Of a stretch of 64,000 nucleotides of DNA, positions 1 to 11,800 are shown one piece after another. The position numbers were made by a program, and so were the translations under genes. This DNA comes from Bromus sterilis (lineage: Eukaryota; Streptophyta; Magnoliopsida; Poales; Poaceae): positions 202,397,782 through 202,461,781 of the forward strand of contig OX465600.1 of assembly GCA_950022295.1 (NCBI GenBank). Direction: 5' to 3'. The notes beneath the pieces are model-generated. The model ran no database searches, was not told the origin of the DNA, and worked only from the letters and a program-made list of their open reading frames with translations. How positions within the stretch are numbered: the first letter of the stretch is position 1; every line of letters begins with the position of its first letter.

Positions 1-2220
1 AGCAGATACATGATTATAACCATTGCCATTTGAGGTATCGTCCTCAGATGATACCCTCAGCTCGTTTGCATCTGCATTCACAGCAAGATTAGTGATGAGG
101 TCCTTCTGAACCCAAATCTGCTTGACTGGAGGGCCATTCTTGCAGTTAGTTCCGATGTATTTGGCGAATACCTCACCATTAACATCCTTGAACAGTTTAT
201 AGTTTGAGTCAAAAGACTCAATCACCACATCTGAAGAAACAGCATCATAACCAGATAAAGTATAGGGATCAGGAGGAGGCATCTTTGCCCGAACCCAAGT
301 GGTCTTAGGATATTGTTCAGGTTCCCAGTAAGACCCATCAGGGTTGAGTTTACAAGTGAATGCGACGCCTTCTTTCCTCGGGTTCCTGTTGAGGATCTGT
401 TTCTTGAGGACGTCACAAAGAATCTGATGTCCTTTCAGACTCTTGTACACGCCGGTTCCCAGTAGACTCTTCAACCTAGCATTTTCTTCAAAAATGTCTA
501 TGGTATCCTCAAATGAGGGGTTAGATACCACAGAAGCAATAGAAATAACAGAGTCTGAATACATTGAAGAACTAGGCACAGAGATAATACGGTCATGTTC
601 AATGCATTTTAAACAGGGAGGATTGAATCCTTCTTGTGGCATGATGATCTGTTGGGAGAGGAGTGAGTCATTTTCTTTCCTCAGATCGTCATGAGACATC
701 CTCACACGTTCAAGTTCTTGCTTTCTCATGAGGGACTCATGAGCCAGCTTCTCATGATCGGTGAGGAGTGCCTCATGACGATTGAACAAGTCATCAAACT
801 TTGACTGAAGAACTTTTGATTCATCAGTCAACTTTTGAGTCTTTGTCATTTCCTCAACCAACATATCATCGCTCTTTTTTAGTGAGATCTGGATCTTTTC
901 AAGTGCACGTTGTTGTTTAGATGCAAGTTTAGCATAGTTTTCATCAGGTTCTTCATCAGAGAGATCATCTGATGATGAGTAAGTAGATACCTTGGAGGAC
1001 TTGGCCATGAAGCAGAAGGTAGGGGTTGTGTCTTCAGCTTCATCATCAACATGTGATGGATCAGATTCCTCAGTGCTGAAGATTGACTTGGAGACATGCG
1101 ACGTGGCAAGAGCCAGTCCAGCCACACCCTCAGATTCTTCAGTTTCATCCTCAGCATCAGGGTCGGAACCAGATTCTTCAGAGTCCAATTCTTTGCCGAG
1201 ATATGCGCGAGCCTTACGGGAGTTGCTATTTCTGTATCTAGCGAGCTTTGAGGATCTTGAAGATTTCTTCTTTGTCTTTTCATCAGAACTTTCATCTTTC
1301 CCTTTCTTCTTCTTCTTGAATCTAGCTTCCTTTTCCCATAGAGGACACTCAGCGATGTAATGCCCAGGTTTCTTGCACTTGTGGCAGACTCTCTTTCTTG
1401 TTTCGACAGAGTCATCATCTTTGCTTTTTCTTGAGGAAGATCTTGAAGAATTTCCGAAGAGATTCTTCTTCGTGAATCTTTGGAAATTTCTGGTGAGGAG
1501 AGCAAGTTCCCGACTGAGGGTTTCAGGATCATCAGTATCAGCCTCAGATTCCTCATCAGAGGATACTCTTCGAGCTCTAGCTTTTAGCGCGCGGACTTTA
1601 GGCGTGGAGTTGTACAAGTCTCGTTTTTCAGAGAGCTTCAGTTCATGAGCATTAAGGCGCTCGAGAATGTCAGCAGGATCTAGAGTCTTGAAATCAGGCC
1701 TTTCTTGAATCACCAGTGATAGGAACTCAAATGAGTCATCCAGTGACCTCAGTAGTTTCTTCACCACCTCATGATCTGTGATATCAGCAGCACCCAGTTC
1801 TTGAAGTTCATTGGATATGTCAGTGAGTCTATCAAAGGTTTGTTGCACATGCTCGTTGTCCAGCCTCTTGAACCTGTTGAAGAGACTGCGGAGTGTATCA
1901 ACTCGTGAGTCTCGGTGAGCTGAGACTCCTTCATTTACTTTTGACAGTCTAGTCCATATCTTCTTTGCTGTATCAAGACCACTGATACGGTCGAACTGAG
2001 CCTTGTTGAGATGACCACCTATAATGCTTCGAGCTTTTGTGTCAAGTTGCCAGTTTTTCTTGACGACTTCAGGAGCAGTCATCAAATTTGCTTCAGGAAT
2101 GCCTTGATCAACAATATCCCACAGATCCTTGTCAATGGCTTCAAGATGCATCATCATCTTGTTCTTCCAGTAGGGGTAGTCTGTCCCGTCGAAGATGGGG
2201 CAGTTTGAAGCAACGCTCAT
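1..2220 (-). CDS. gag: Copia gag (nucleocapsid-type) ORF, intact, runs off left edge
   Basis: I translated this strand codon by codon from the ATG at 2220-2218 to base 1 and found 740 codons without a stop. The N-terminal ~200 residues are a Copia-type gag domain (UBN2-like) rich in W, D and L. A CCHC zinc knuckle lies at residues 279-292 (C279, C282, H287, C292), followed by a Lys/Ser/Asp-rich stretch and a Lys/Glu/Leu-rich, probably coiled-coil segment around 430-520. The ATG follows the primer site by about 70 bases, which supports this start. Gag would package the element RNA in cytoplasmic particles. Protease and pol would follow left of the window. The ORF is unusually clean beside the decayed downstream ORF of the neighbouring internal segment. 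Confidence 0.9.
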   Translation of the reverse strand, partial: MSVASNCPIFDGTDYPYWKNKMMMHLEAIDKDLWDIVDQGIPEANLMTAPEVVKKNWQLDTKARSIIGGHLNKAQFDRISGLDTAKKIWTRLSKVNEGVSAHRDSRVDTLRSLFNRFKRLDNEHVQQTFDRLTDISNELQELGAADITDHEVVKKLLRSLDDSFEFLSLVIQERPDFKTLDPADILERLNAHELKLSEKRDLYNSTPKVRALKARARRVSSDEESEADTDDPETLSRELALLTRNFQRFTKKNLFGNSSRSSSRKSKDDDSVETRKRVCHKCKKPGHYIAECPLWEKEARFKKKKKGKDESSDEKTKKKSSRSSKLARYRNSNSRKARAYLGKELDSEESGSDPDAEDETEESEGVAGLALATSHVSKSIFSTEESDPSHVDDEAEDTTPTFCFMAKSSKVSTYSSSDDLSDEEPDENYAKLASKQQRALEKIQISLKKSDDMLVEEMTKTQKLTDESKVLQSKFDDLFNRHEALLTDHEKLAHESLMRKQELERVRMSHDDLRKENDSLLSQQIIMPQEGFNPPCLKCIEHDRIISVPSSSMYSDSVISIASVVSNPSFEDTIDIFEENARLKSLLGTGVYKSLKGHQILCDVLKKQILNRNPRKEGVAFTCKLNPDGSYWEPEQYPKTTWVRAKMPPPDPYTLSGYDAVSSDVVIESFDSNYKLFKDVNGEVFAKYIGTNCKNGPPVKQIWVQKDLITNLAVNADANELRVSSEDDTSNGNGYNHVSA

Positions 2221-2290
2221 TGTACCTGAGGTCGACATAACTAAAGCTCCAGGTGGTTAAACCGAATCACACAGAACAAGGGAGTACCTT

Positions 2291-2302
2291 GCTCTGATAC
2301 CA
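2291..2302 (-). other. Primer-binding site, initiator tRNA-Met
   Basis: The minus strand reads TGGTATCAGAGC, complementary to the 3' end of plant initiator tRNA-Met. It starts two bases after the LTR end (CA at 2306-2305). It fixes the LTR boundary and the minus orientation. Confidence 0.95.
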
Positions 2303-2304
2303 AT

Positions 2305-3650
2305 TGAAAGTGAAATATGTCGACCAGAGGGGGGGTGAATGGGAGATTTTAAAATATCTCGAGGAATTCTAGTTCCTCAGGACTGAGGCAATACGAAATT
2401 GAGGAAGTTGAAACCTGAGGAAGAACACACGAAGTACAATAGCAATGACGTGAATGTAAAAACAACCTATTGCACAACTAAGGTAAGATTGAGGCACAAA
2501 CTAAGGAAACAGTGCAGAGTGAACTCAGAAAGTAAAGCATCAGAATAAGTCATCGGTGCATAAACAGAATAACTGAGGTTGAAGAAATAGCACCGAGACA
2601 CTGAAGACGAAGACTTGATGAACCAGTTCGAGTTGTTGTGACAACTCTACGTCTGGTTGGAGAGGCTGAGATTGAACTCAGAAGACATAGTCTTCACCTT
2701 ATTCTCCTTGAACTAGAGTCCTCAGACTCCGTCCAATAACTCAGGTGAGTCTTCAAGGTAGACTCCTGAAACCTTCATAGACTCAGACACTCCGGGAAGT
2801 CACAATTGCATCTTGACTTCCTCAGACTGAAGACTTCTACACCGGCTGGAAGATCACAGTCTTCAAGAGTAAAAATCTTCGGATCACTCGAACCGACTTC
2901 CTCAGAAATGCTCAACTACTCAGGCTGGTGGTTTTCCTCACTTAGGTTCTTCAATGTCCTCAGAGGTGGGTTGCTCTCAAATGACAAGTGTCAGTTTTTC
3001 TCTCGGAGCAGCCGACCCAAAAATGGGGCTGGGGGTGGCTATTTATAGCCGAGGAGCAACCCGAGGTGAATGGACATAAATGCCCATGCACGCAATTACT
3101 CTCATGCCCTCGGATATGACCGTTGCTAGACATGTTCTAGCCTCTCACCACGCAACACGTGGCACAGTCAAACTATTCTCTCTCCAGACTCCTCAACCGA
3201 AGTTAGTTACCTCAGTGTCCTACTGCAGGAGATTTCCTCAGGGTTTTTCTTCAGGATTTCTAATTGAGCACTTCCTCAGAAATACAGAACTCATTTTCCT
3301 CAACCCCTCCAACAATGCGGTGTTTTCCTACGACTCAAGAAGTATAAAAAGTCTTAAAAAAGACTACGCTTCAACTTCGTCTTCAGCGCAAACGTCCTCA
3401 GGATCATCCTCAGCTTCAGCTTCAACCGAACGCTTCAGGATCCTGATTCCTCAGGATTTCGCGCAACTTCATTTTTCAGAAAACACACCAATTTCTCCAA
3501 TGTTCCTCAACATTTTTGGGGGTCGACAACGGTGGTTAACCTCATCCTTAGGGAATTTTTTCCTGTGTATACTCACAAACACATCAGTCCCTCAACCGTT
3601 TTGTCATCAAATACTCCAAAACCTGAAAGGGGGCACTAGATGCACTTACA
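2305..3650 (-). repeat. Copia LTR (1346 bp)
   Basis: The LTR begins TGTAAGTG and ends CACTTTCA on the minus strand, with the primer site after it and a polypurine tract before it. It holds a TATA box (3047-3040) and many short repeats of the CCTCAG/CTGAGG type. The 202-codon plus-strand ORF inside it (3080-3688) has no recognisable domain and is treated as chance. Confidence 0.9.
3040..3047 (-). promoter_or_regulatory. TATA box of the Copia LTR
   Basis: The minus strand reads TATAAATA in the setting GGCTATAAATAGCC, about 600 bases after the LTR start. This is the usual form of a grass retrotransposon promoter. Confidence 0.65.
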
Positions 3651-3668
3651 ATCTCCCCCTTTTTGGTG
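3651..3668 (-). other. Polypurine tract before the Copia LTR
   Basis: The minus strand reads CACCAAAAAGGGGGAGAT directly before TGTAAGTG. It primes plus-strand synthesis. A second purine tract of the same type lies near 4079-4088 and a third near 3764-3771. Several such tracts are common in this lineage. The bases between (3669-4142) look non-coding. Confidence 0.85.
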
Positions 3669-4142
3669 ATTTGATGACAATCAGTTAAAGCTTCAACGGG
3701 ATAAAATAAATATTTTTGAGGAAAGACTAAAAGAAAACAGTTCATTGTTTCCGGATATAGAGATGCTCCCCCTGAGGATATGCATGTTTTGAAGACTTGA
3801 TATAATTTTTGAAAAACATGAGGAGCTCCCACTATATCCCGGATTGTTTGAAACAGTGCATAATATGAAGTAATTTGAGGAATCAAACGTAGCACTGAGT
3901 AATGTGATTGCTGAGGAATAACATGAGTAATAGATAAACTTGAAGAATAGCATGAGGTAACTTAAGAGTATCAGAAACCACACAAAATATCAGTGTACAA
4001 CTCATTACAAAAATGATCAGAAGAACGAGAGTTGTAACTAAGGAACCCATAAGAACCCGTTTGAAGACAACTAAATTTCTCCCCCTTTGTCAATAAATGA
4101 ACAAAAAAGGAGAGACTACTGCTAACGTCCCAAAGAAGTGCC

Positions 4143-4769
4143 TCAGGGTTGATAATCAGGACGGAGGCACGCCGTGGCAGTGTGAGGACAAGCCGCAGTG
4201 TCTTCAACTTCTTCAGGCGAGAATTCTTGCGCTGAAGAAAAGGAGTCCATCGCCAGAGGTGGTGTCTTGCTTTTGGTGAACTGACGTGGAGGCCGAATCT
4301 CAGGAAGTGGAGGCTGTCTGAGGTTGAGCTTGGCAAGATCTTCAGGAGTGATCACTTCAGACATCAGGGCATCAAGTCGCTGATATGTACGATGAGAATA
4401 CGGATGAACCTTCTTCTGAGTGGTATGCATCTGAGCCATGTAGCTGAGGATGTCACCAATTTGACGCTTTGTCCAGTCATGATTCCTATCCACTTTCTGA
4501 TGCAGACTGATGACGAGCTCGCGATCAGTCATCAGGCGAGCTTGAGTGGTTTCATCAGTCGAGGCATGGGTGCGCTCCTCATGAGTCGTTCGAGACTGAG
4601 GTTGACGAATATTGCCACCGAGCGAGTCCTGAGTAAGTACGGCTTCATAAAACGGCGCTTTGCCCTTGGCATTCGCGTCAATAGTGTGCTAAAGCACTTC
4701 AACCGGAGGAACGTACGGGCGATGATTAGCCCGGTCAGCCTGAAATTCGAGGCCAGTCTTGATGCAGAT
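4143..4769 (-). pseudogene. C-terminal part of the Copia downstream ORF (ORF3)
   Basis: This is the end of an extra ORF placed between pol and the 3' LTR, the position of the so-called env-like ORF in SIRE/Maximus elements. Its stop is at 4143. From the methionine at 4532 it is open for 129 codons and is rich in charged residues with a Pro-rich tail. An in-frame TAG at 4691-4689 breaks it further upstream. The frame continues in the segment 29775-31097 across the Gypsy insertion, whose duplicated target site is AAGCT. No signal peptide or transmembrane segment is visible here, so I do not call it an envelope protein. Its function is unknown to me. Confidence 0.7.
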
Positions 4770-4774
4770 AAGCT
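4770..4774. other. Target-site duplication AAGCT, left copy
   Basis: AAGCT directly precedes the TG of the A1 LTR and is matched exactly by AAGCT at 29775-29779 after the other LTR end. It shows that everything from 4775 to 29774 entered the Copia ORF at one point. Confidence 0.9.
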
Positions 4775-7700
4775 TGTCGGAACCCGGGGTTAGCGTATGC
4801 AAGTACAGTTAAGACATAGTCATATGGAGAGCCGAGAACCGCACCCACTTGTCTAAGCAGACAAGGCCAAGCACTGAACATTCTCGGAAAGCATCGTACG
4901 TGAGGGGCATCCCATCCAGGCCGGATGATCAACTGAGATGGGTCCTCATCGACCGCACACAAGTCAAATGATATGGGTGGTGAACTCCCATATTCAAAGA
5001 CAAGTCGCCTCAACCATACTACCGACTATCTCAAAACTCTTACATAGACTTACTCCAGCCCGATCACTTAGTCGGGGTCTAGGGCGGGCTCGATCATACC
5101 ACAAAGTGTGCACGAGACGGAGTCTCGAGCAATCGCATCGCGATGCCCCAAGCTGCGCACATCTAAGGGCCACTTGGTGTATGAAAGACCGCCAGCCAGA
5201 ACACAACTAAGGTCTCGAAAACCCATACAAAGACATGCATGTTATAAACATACACGCAGCACACATGCCTTGTATGAACAGTAGGTACCATTGCAATTCT
5301 CTACAAAGTGTACATTTTATTTATAACTCTTATAGAGTACACACAGAGATCACATACATGTGATCCAACATTACAACATAAAGCGGAAGCAAATTATGTC
5401 TGAGTACAGACAAGTTTAACAAATTGGCTTAAGAAGCCTTATTCAAACATAAAGCCCTCCACGAGGGAACCAGTCTGCTGACTGGGACTAGACTAGCTTA
5501 ACTTCAGTCGTCCAGATCGATGAAGAAGCCACCTTCGGGGTCAGTGGCATCATCTAAAACATAGATTAAGCAAACGTGAGTACAAAGGCGTACTCAGCAA
5601 GACTTACATAGGAGCTATACTACTCATGCACAGGTATCAAGGTAAAGGGAGGTGGGGTTTCACTTGCAGAAATGCCAGCTTTGACTTGGCTAACCCTGAA
5701 CTACGAGTACCAGACTTTGAGGTAAGAAGCGTACACGAGTCCACTACTTTCTCCAACCAATACACCACTATGGTGCCTTCCTCGACTTCCCCACGAGAAA
5801 GCACGCCATAGCACTCACACTTATCTTGGTGTATTTTAGAAGTATCCGGTTCAAGTTATCTAATAATCAAGCTAAGCTTTCCAAGCAGTCCATAACCGCG
5901 GACGCGGCTATTCGAATAGTTTTGATAACCTTGCAAGGGTGTACCGCTACACACACATGACCATCATTTACCGCCTTTGATCTCGACACCATTCAAGGGG
6001 TGCCCGCGAGGATGCTCACCACAACTGTTACCTCATAGCCGATCTAGTCCGAGAAAGTCGCCTACTTGGGTTGGTTACCACAATCGTGAACCCGGCCGGT
6101 TTACCGAAGTGGACCCAAGCGATGTGTGCGTGGTGCATAAGCCGGTCTCGGGTGAGCCGTTCTCTCACTTAGCATCCAGGCCACAAGCCTACCAGAACTC
6201 CGAACTACTGCGACATCTGGACATCGAAAGGGATGAGTTAGTAAGCTGAGAGGGGTCAGTGAGCCCAATGTGTGGTTGTACTCTTCATCTTGGATCACCA
6301 CACAAGAACTCGGACTTAGGGCGGTGTTCAACGAGACAACCCACCGTGTACTCCTACACAGCCTCTCATCGTTCACCTTGTATTAGGGTCGATTCACCAA
6401 CCCTTTTCTACCATCATCAACATGATCATTCCCATCCCGACTCACATCACAGTAACAACATGGTATCATACTAAGCATGCAATAAGCGGTAACATTTGCA
6501 GGGGCCACATGATATCAAACAACTCCTACAGTTGCTAGGATTGTGGTTTGCTTACTACTGTGACAAAATGATAGGTCATGCAAAGGAATGGGTTCATCTA
6601 TGCGGTAGAATCGTAACATGGTGATCATCCTATACAATGCATAAGCGAGACATGAGAGGGAAGTGGGATTTTATCGACATGATCAAAGGGGTTTTGCTTG
6701 CCTTGCTGACGAGGTTCGGGTTCTGGATCTTCAGCGAAGGGGGTGACCTCTTGCTCCGGTTCCACCTCTACTCGGCAAACAAAGCACGAAGTAGCAATCA
6801 ATATGAATGCAATGCTCAAGCACATGATGGAACGTTAAAGCTTGAAGTATAATTTTTGATGTGTGAGGCAATTCTATTTAAGTGGAATATATTGCATTTA
6901 AAATGCAAATTCAAACTCCACATTTGAATTCAACATTAACCAAGTTATATGTGATATAGTTTGATCATTTTGAATCATCTTCAAATGTGTATGATATGCC
7001 TCTGATGTGTAAGTGAAATGTAGCATGTTGCCATGGTTCAAGTTGCAAAAATATTTGAATTGAATTTGATTTAATTCCATTTAAATCAAATAGCAAATGC
7101 TACTGATCACATTTTAAATTCAACTCAAACAGAGTTTAAAGTTGCATATTTGGAAATATAATTTTCTCCTGATCATTTTTCATATATTATTTGTCCAATT
7201 TGGAGTTAATATGAATTTTCTATGAATTTCCAAAGTTTGGGGTATTTTCTGGATTTTCTGGAATTCTTTTAATTCAAATAATCTCTGGAAATTCATTTAA
7301 ATGATTTACTGCGTCAGGCTGACGTCAAGCTGGCGTCAGGGGGGGGCTGACAAGGGGGTCCCACCTGTCATTGACTGGGTTAACTTAACCCGTGGGTTAA
7401 ATTAATCCAGTGGCTTAATTAAGCCACTGGGCCCACTGGTCAGTGACCCAGGGGTCACTAATTAGGTGATTAACCGGGGGGTTAACGGTGACTCGCCGGC
7501 GGCTTGACGCCGGCGACTGGACCACGGCGGCGATGCACGGGGAGGACGATTCCGGCCACGGGAGGGGAAACGGAGGACACCAACTTGCTCCTGGAGGTCT
7601 CCCGCGTCTTCTGGAGGCATCGGGGGTTCGCGGGGTGCTCGGAATCGACGACGGCGACGACTCCGGCGGCAACAGAACCACGGCGAAGTCGTAGACGACG

Positions 7701-8882
7701 CTACCATGCACGGATCGGGCTGAATTCACTCGCGTTCGAAAGCTATCATGCTCAGGAGCCAAACGCACGCGCTGGCTGAGTCGAAGGGGCACAGGGGCGA
7801 CCTCGAGCTCATCCATGGCGGCGAAGTGCCTCGGCATCCATGGCGGATCCGGCTAGAGCGAGTAAAGGAGGGGGAAAGGTGAGGGTTTTCGTTCGCAAGC
7901 TCACCCTGAAACTGTCTGGAGTGGTGGCTTGCTCGGGGAGGCGCTGGAGTTGCCGGAATTCGAACTAGATCCACGGCGGCCGGCGATGAAGACGATGAAG
8001 CTAGCGAGCTCGGGGAGGCGTCCGGCTCCGATTCCTTCTGCAGTTCGATGAAGACGACGACGGCGAAGCGATTGGACACCTTGGCTTGACTCCCTGACGT
8101 CGATGGCCACGAGTTCTTGCGACGGCGAGCGGCGGCGCTCTCGGGTGGAGGAAGAAATCGGCGAAGGAGGAGGAAGGAGTCGCGCTGGAGGGGAGGAATG
8201 GATCAGGACGGGAGAGAGGCGTCTCCAGGCGCGAGAAGGGGCCACGGGGAGGCCTAGAAGCTCTCGGCGGCGACGTGGCGTCCACGGCTGGCTCGGTGGC
8301 ATTCCACCGAGCAGCTTGGAGGCGCGGGGTGGGGAAGAAGACTCCCCTGCCCCTGGTGGGCCGGCTGGGCTGGGTGGGCCGTATTCGCCTAGGCGCCAGG
8401 TAAGTCTTTTTCCTATTCTGTTTAATCTTTCCTTTCTATTTTTCTGTAATTTGTTCTGTTTAGCTAAAATAAATAGCTAAACATTTTATTAAATGATGAA
8501 AACTTTAATGTGGCCTCATAATAATATAAACTAGCCACTCATAAGCTTTCAACATTTTAAAATTCAAATGATTTGAATTTTAAATCAAAAAGGGGTATTT
8601 CTTTAATTCCAAGGTACTGTTTGAGTATTTGAAAAATCTATGAGCATGGGATGGGTCCCACATCACTTGATATGTGATCACACTCATTTATAAGACTTTT
8701 CAAAACTCTAACATGAATTTTTGGAAAAGATTTTTATCTGGCCTTTTGAATTAATTCATCTGGGGGTTGTTCCTTCTCCCATTTTGATTTTGAATTTGAT
8801 TTCCAAGATTTCTTTTTGAAATTTTGACATGATGCAAAGGCACTAGCTAACCCTAGCACATACCTAACAGAGGGTTCTGACA
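4775..8882 (-). repeat. A1 3' LTR (4108 bp)
   Basis: On the minus strand it runs from TGTCAGAACCC to GGTTCCGACA. At 4.1 kb it is long for a plant LTR. Its first ~480 bases and last ~2.6 kb match A2, but the GC-rich centre (about 7.4-8.4 kb) does not. Many GC-rich ORFs on both strands in the centre have no recognisable domain. A palindrome module lies at 5896-5938. Confidence 0.9.
5896..5938 (-). promoter_or_regulatory. Triple-palindrome module in the A1 LTR
   Basis: Three short palindromes lie in a row: CCGCG-GA-CGCGG (5896-5907), CTATTCGAATAG (5908-5919) and CCTTGCAAGG (5929-5938). The same arrangement with different bases occurs in LTRs of families B and C. Function is unknown; an RNA stem series or protein site is inferred. 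Confidence 0.55.
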
Positions 8883-11800
8883 ACTCGCCCCCACTCAAAA
8901 GAATCTCGTCCCGAGATTCAGATGTCTGCGGGAGGAAGGAGGGTACTCGGTAAGGAGACGGTCTTCTCTTTCCCACGTAGCTTCTCTTTCAGAGTGGTGT
9001 GACCATTGCACTTTCAGAAACCTAATCTTCTGACGACGAGTGACACGCTCTGCGGAATCAAGAATACGAACGGGGTATTCTCGATAAGAAAGGTCATCTT
9101 GGAGATCAAGCGTTTCATGGTCGACTTCACGGATGGGGTCCTTGAAGCAAGCCTGAGTTGGGACACATGGAATACATCGTGTACTCGGGAGAGGTGCGGG
9201 GGTAGTTCAAGTTGGTAGGCAACTTCTCCACGTTTAGCAATAATGCAGAAAGGTCCGATGTAACGTGGGGCCAACTTGCCTTTGATACCGAAACGTTGGG
9301 TTCCCTTCAGAGGAGTAACCCGGAGGTAAGCCTTCTCATCCAGATTGTAGCTCTCTTGTCTATGATGACGATCATAGTAGCTTTTCTGACGAGACTGGGC
9401 TGCTTTCAATTGATCACGAACAATGCGAACTTGTTCTTCTGCTTCCTTGATCATATCCGGTCCAAAGAATTGTCTTTCACCGGTTTCAGACCAGTTTAGT
9501 GGTGTTCGACATCGTCGTCCATAAAGGAGTTCAAAAGGAGCCATGTTCAGACTAGATTGAAAACTATTGTTATAAGCAAATTCGGCAAATGGAAGAGAAT
9601 TCTCCCAATTCTTCCCGAATGAGATAACACAAGCTCTGAGCATGTCTTCAAGAATCTGGTTAACCCTTTCGACTTGACCGCTAGACTGAGGATGGAAAGC
9701 CGTACTACAGGAGAGATGAGTTCCCATAGCACGTTGGAAGCTTCCCCAAAATCTAGAGGTGAAAAGGCTACCGCGATCAGAATTGATTTCCAAAGGAACA
9801 CCATGAAGGGATACAATTCTGGAGATGTACAAGTCTGCTAACTGGCTAGCAGTTATAGACTCGCGAACCGGAAGGAAGTGAGCAACTTTGGAAAGCCTAT
9901 CTATGACAACGAAGATGGCATTGTTTCCTTTCTGGGTTCTTGGAAAGCCTGTGATGAAGTCCATACCGACTTTGTCCCATTTCCACTCGGGAATAGACAA
10001 AGGTTGAAGTGTACCAGCAGGTCTTTGATGTTCTGCCTTAATGCGACGACAAACATCACATTCGGCAACAAATTGAGCAATGTCTCTCTTCATCCTAGTC
10101 CACCAAAATCTCTGGCGTATATCTCGGTACATTTTTGTGCTACCGGGATGAATTGAGAGGGGTGTGTCATGGGCTTCTTTGAGGATGAGTTGCCTTAGTT
10201 CCCTATTCTTAGGTACTACTAAACGATTTTCAAAGAATACCGTTCCTTTGCTATCTATGGAGAAACATTTAGCAACTCCACTAGCAATGTTCTCCTTGAT
10301 CCGGCGAACACCTCGTGCACGCCTTTGGGCAACTATGATTTGATCCTCAAGAGTTGGTTTCGCCACCAAGGTTGAAAGATAGCCATGAGGAACAATTTCA
10401 AGGTTGAGCTTGCGAAAGTCCTCATGAAGAAGTGGTTGATACTGCTGCAACATGAGGTTGTTACAGTACGACTTACGACTTAGTGCATCAGCCATGACAT
10501 TGGCTTTGCCTGGGGTGTAAGAAATTGCTACGTTGTAATCTTTTATCAACTCAATCCAGCGTCTTTGCATGAGGTTAAGATCTGGCTGGGTGAAAATATA
10601 TTTGAGGCTTTGGTGGTCGGAATAAATCTCACAACGATTACCAAGGAGGTACTGTCGCCAAGTTGTTAGGGCATGAACTACGGCAGCGAGTTCAAGGTCA
10701 TGGGTAGGATAGTTCTCTTCATGTGGCCGCAACTGGCGTGAAGCATAAGCTACCACATGTCGATCTTGCAGAAGTATGCATCCTAACCCTTGCCGTGATG
10801 CATCACAATAGATCTCGAAATCCCTTTTGGTGTCTGGAGGTGCAAGTACGGGTGCGGAAGTCAATCTTCTTTTTAGCTCTTGAAAGCTTTCCTCGCACTT
10901 GGGAGTCCATTGGAATTTCTTATCTTTCTTGAGGAGTTCAGTTAGAGGCTTTGCAACTTTAGAAAAGTTCTCGACGAAGCGACGGCAATAGCTGGCTAGG
11001 CCAAGAAAACTCCTAACTTGCTTAACCGATTCAGGTGGAGTCCAGTCAAGGACGGCCTGAACTCTCTCGGGATTCACAGCAATGCCTTTTCCAGAAATTA
11101 CGTGGCCTAAGTAGGTCACTTCTGGTAGCCAGAATTCACACTTGGAGAATTTAGCGTACAGGGGATGCTCTCTAAGTTTCATCAATACCAGCCTTAAGTG
11201 TCCGGCATGATCTCCTTCGTTCTTCGAGTAGATGAGAATATCATCAAGATAAACCACAACAAATTTATCTAGGTACTTCATGAAGATCGAATTCATCAAG
11301 CGTGAGAATGTGGCGGGGGCATTGGTTAAACCAAAGGACATGACGGTGTACTCGTAAAGACCATAACGAGTAGTAAAAGCCGTTTTGGGAATGTCCTCGT
11401 TTCGGATTCTGATCTAATGATAACCTAATCTTAAATCCATCTTGGAGAAGACGGAGGATCCTGCAAGTTGATCATAAAGATCATTGATCCTGGGCAGTGG
11501 GTATTTGTTCTTTATCGTTGCTAAATTTAGCGGGCGATAGTCTACGCACATCCTTTCTGTTCCATCTTTCTTCTTTACGAACAGAACGGGGCAACCCCAT
11601 GTCGATGAGCTAGGGCGGATGAAGCCTTTTGCCAGCGAAGCATCAAGTTGGGTTTTTAGCTCAGCTAACTCATGTGGGGCCATTTTATATGGGCATTTGG
11701 AAATTGGTGCGGTTCCTGGAACAAGATCCACTATAAATTCTACACATCTGTCGGGTGGCATGCCCGGAAGCTCTTCAGGAAAGACATCCGGGAAGTCACG

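Larger units (their letters stand above)
1..4769 (-). mobile_element. SIRE/Maximus-like Copia retrotransposon, internal-LTR-internal
   Basis: Read on the minus strand, the order is: 3' internal region with the end of a downstream ORF (4769-3669), polypurine tract (3668-3651), one complete LTR (3650-2305), initiator tRNA-Met primer site (2302-2291), then gag running off the window. One LTR therefore has a 3' internal end on one side and a 5' internal start on the other, as left by recombination between LTRs of two copies. The LTR start (TGTAAGTGCATCTAG), the large gag and the extra downstream ORF fit the SIRE/Maximus lineage, recalled and not searched. The downstream ORF continues at 29775-31841, beyond the Gypsy insertion. 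No pol is seen: it would lie left of the window for one copy and has been lost right of 31841 for the other. Confidence 0.85.

Noticed and set aside
879..1556. 225-codon minus-strand ORF
   Set aside because: It is an off-frame shadow of the intact Copia gag, which I translated in full through this region.
2291..2302. tRNA-Met gene remnants at the TGGTATCAGAGC sites (also 19835-19846)
   Set aside because: Only the primer-binding bases are present, next to LTR ends. No tRNA cloverleaf follows.
3080..3688. 202-codon plus-strand ORF in the Copia LTR
   Set aside because: It spans the LTR end and polypurine tract and has no recognisable domain.
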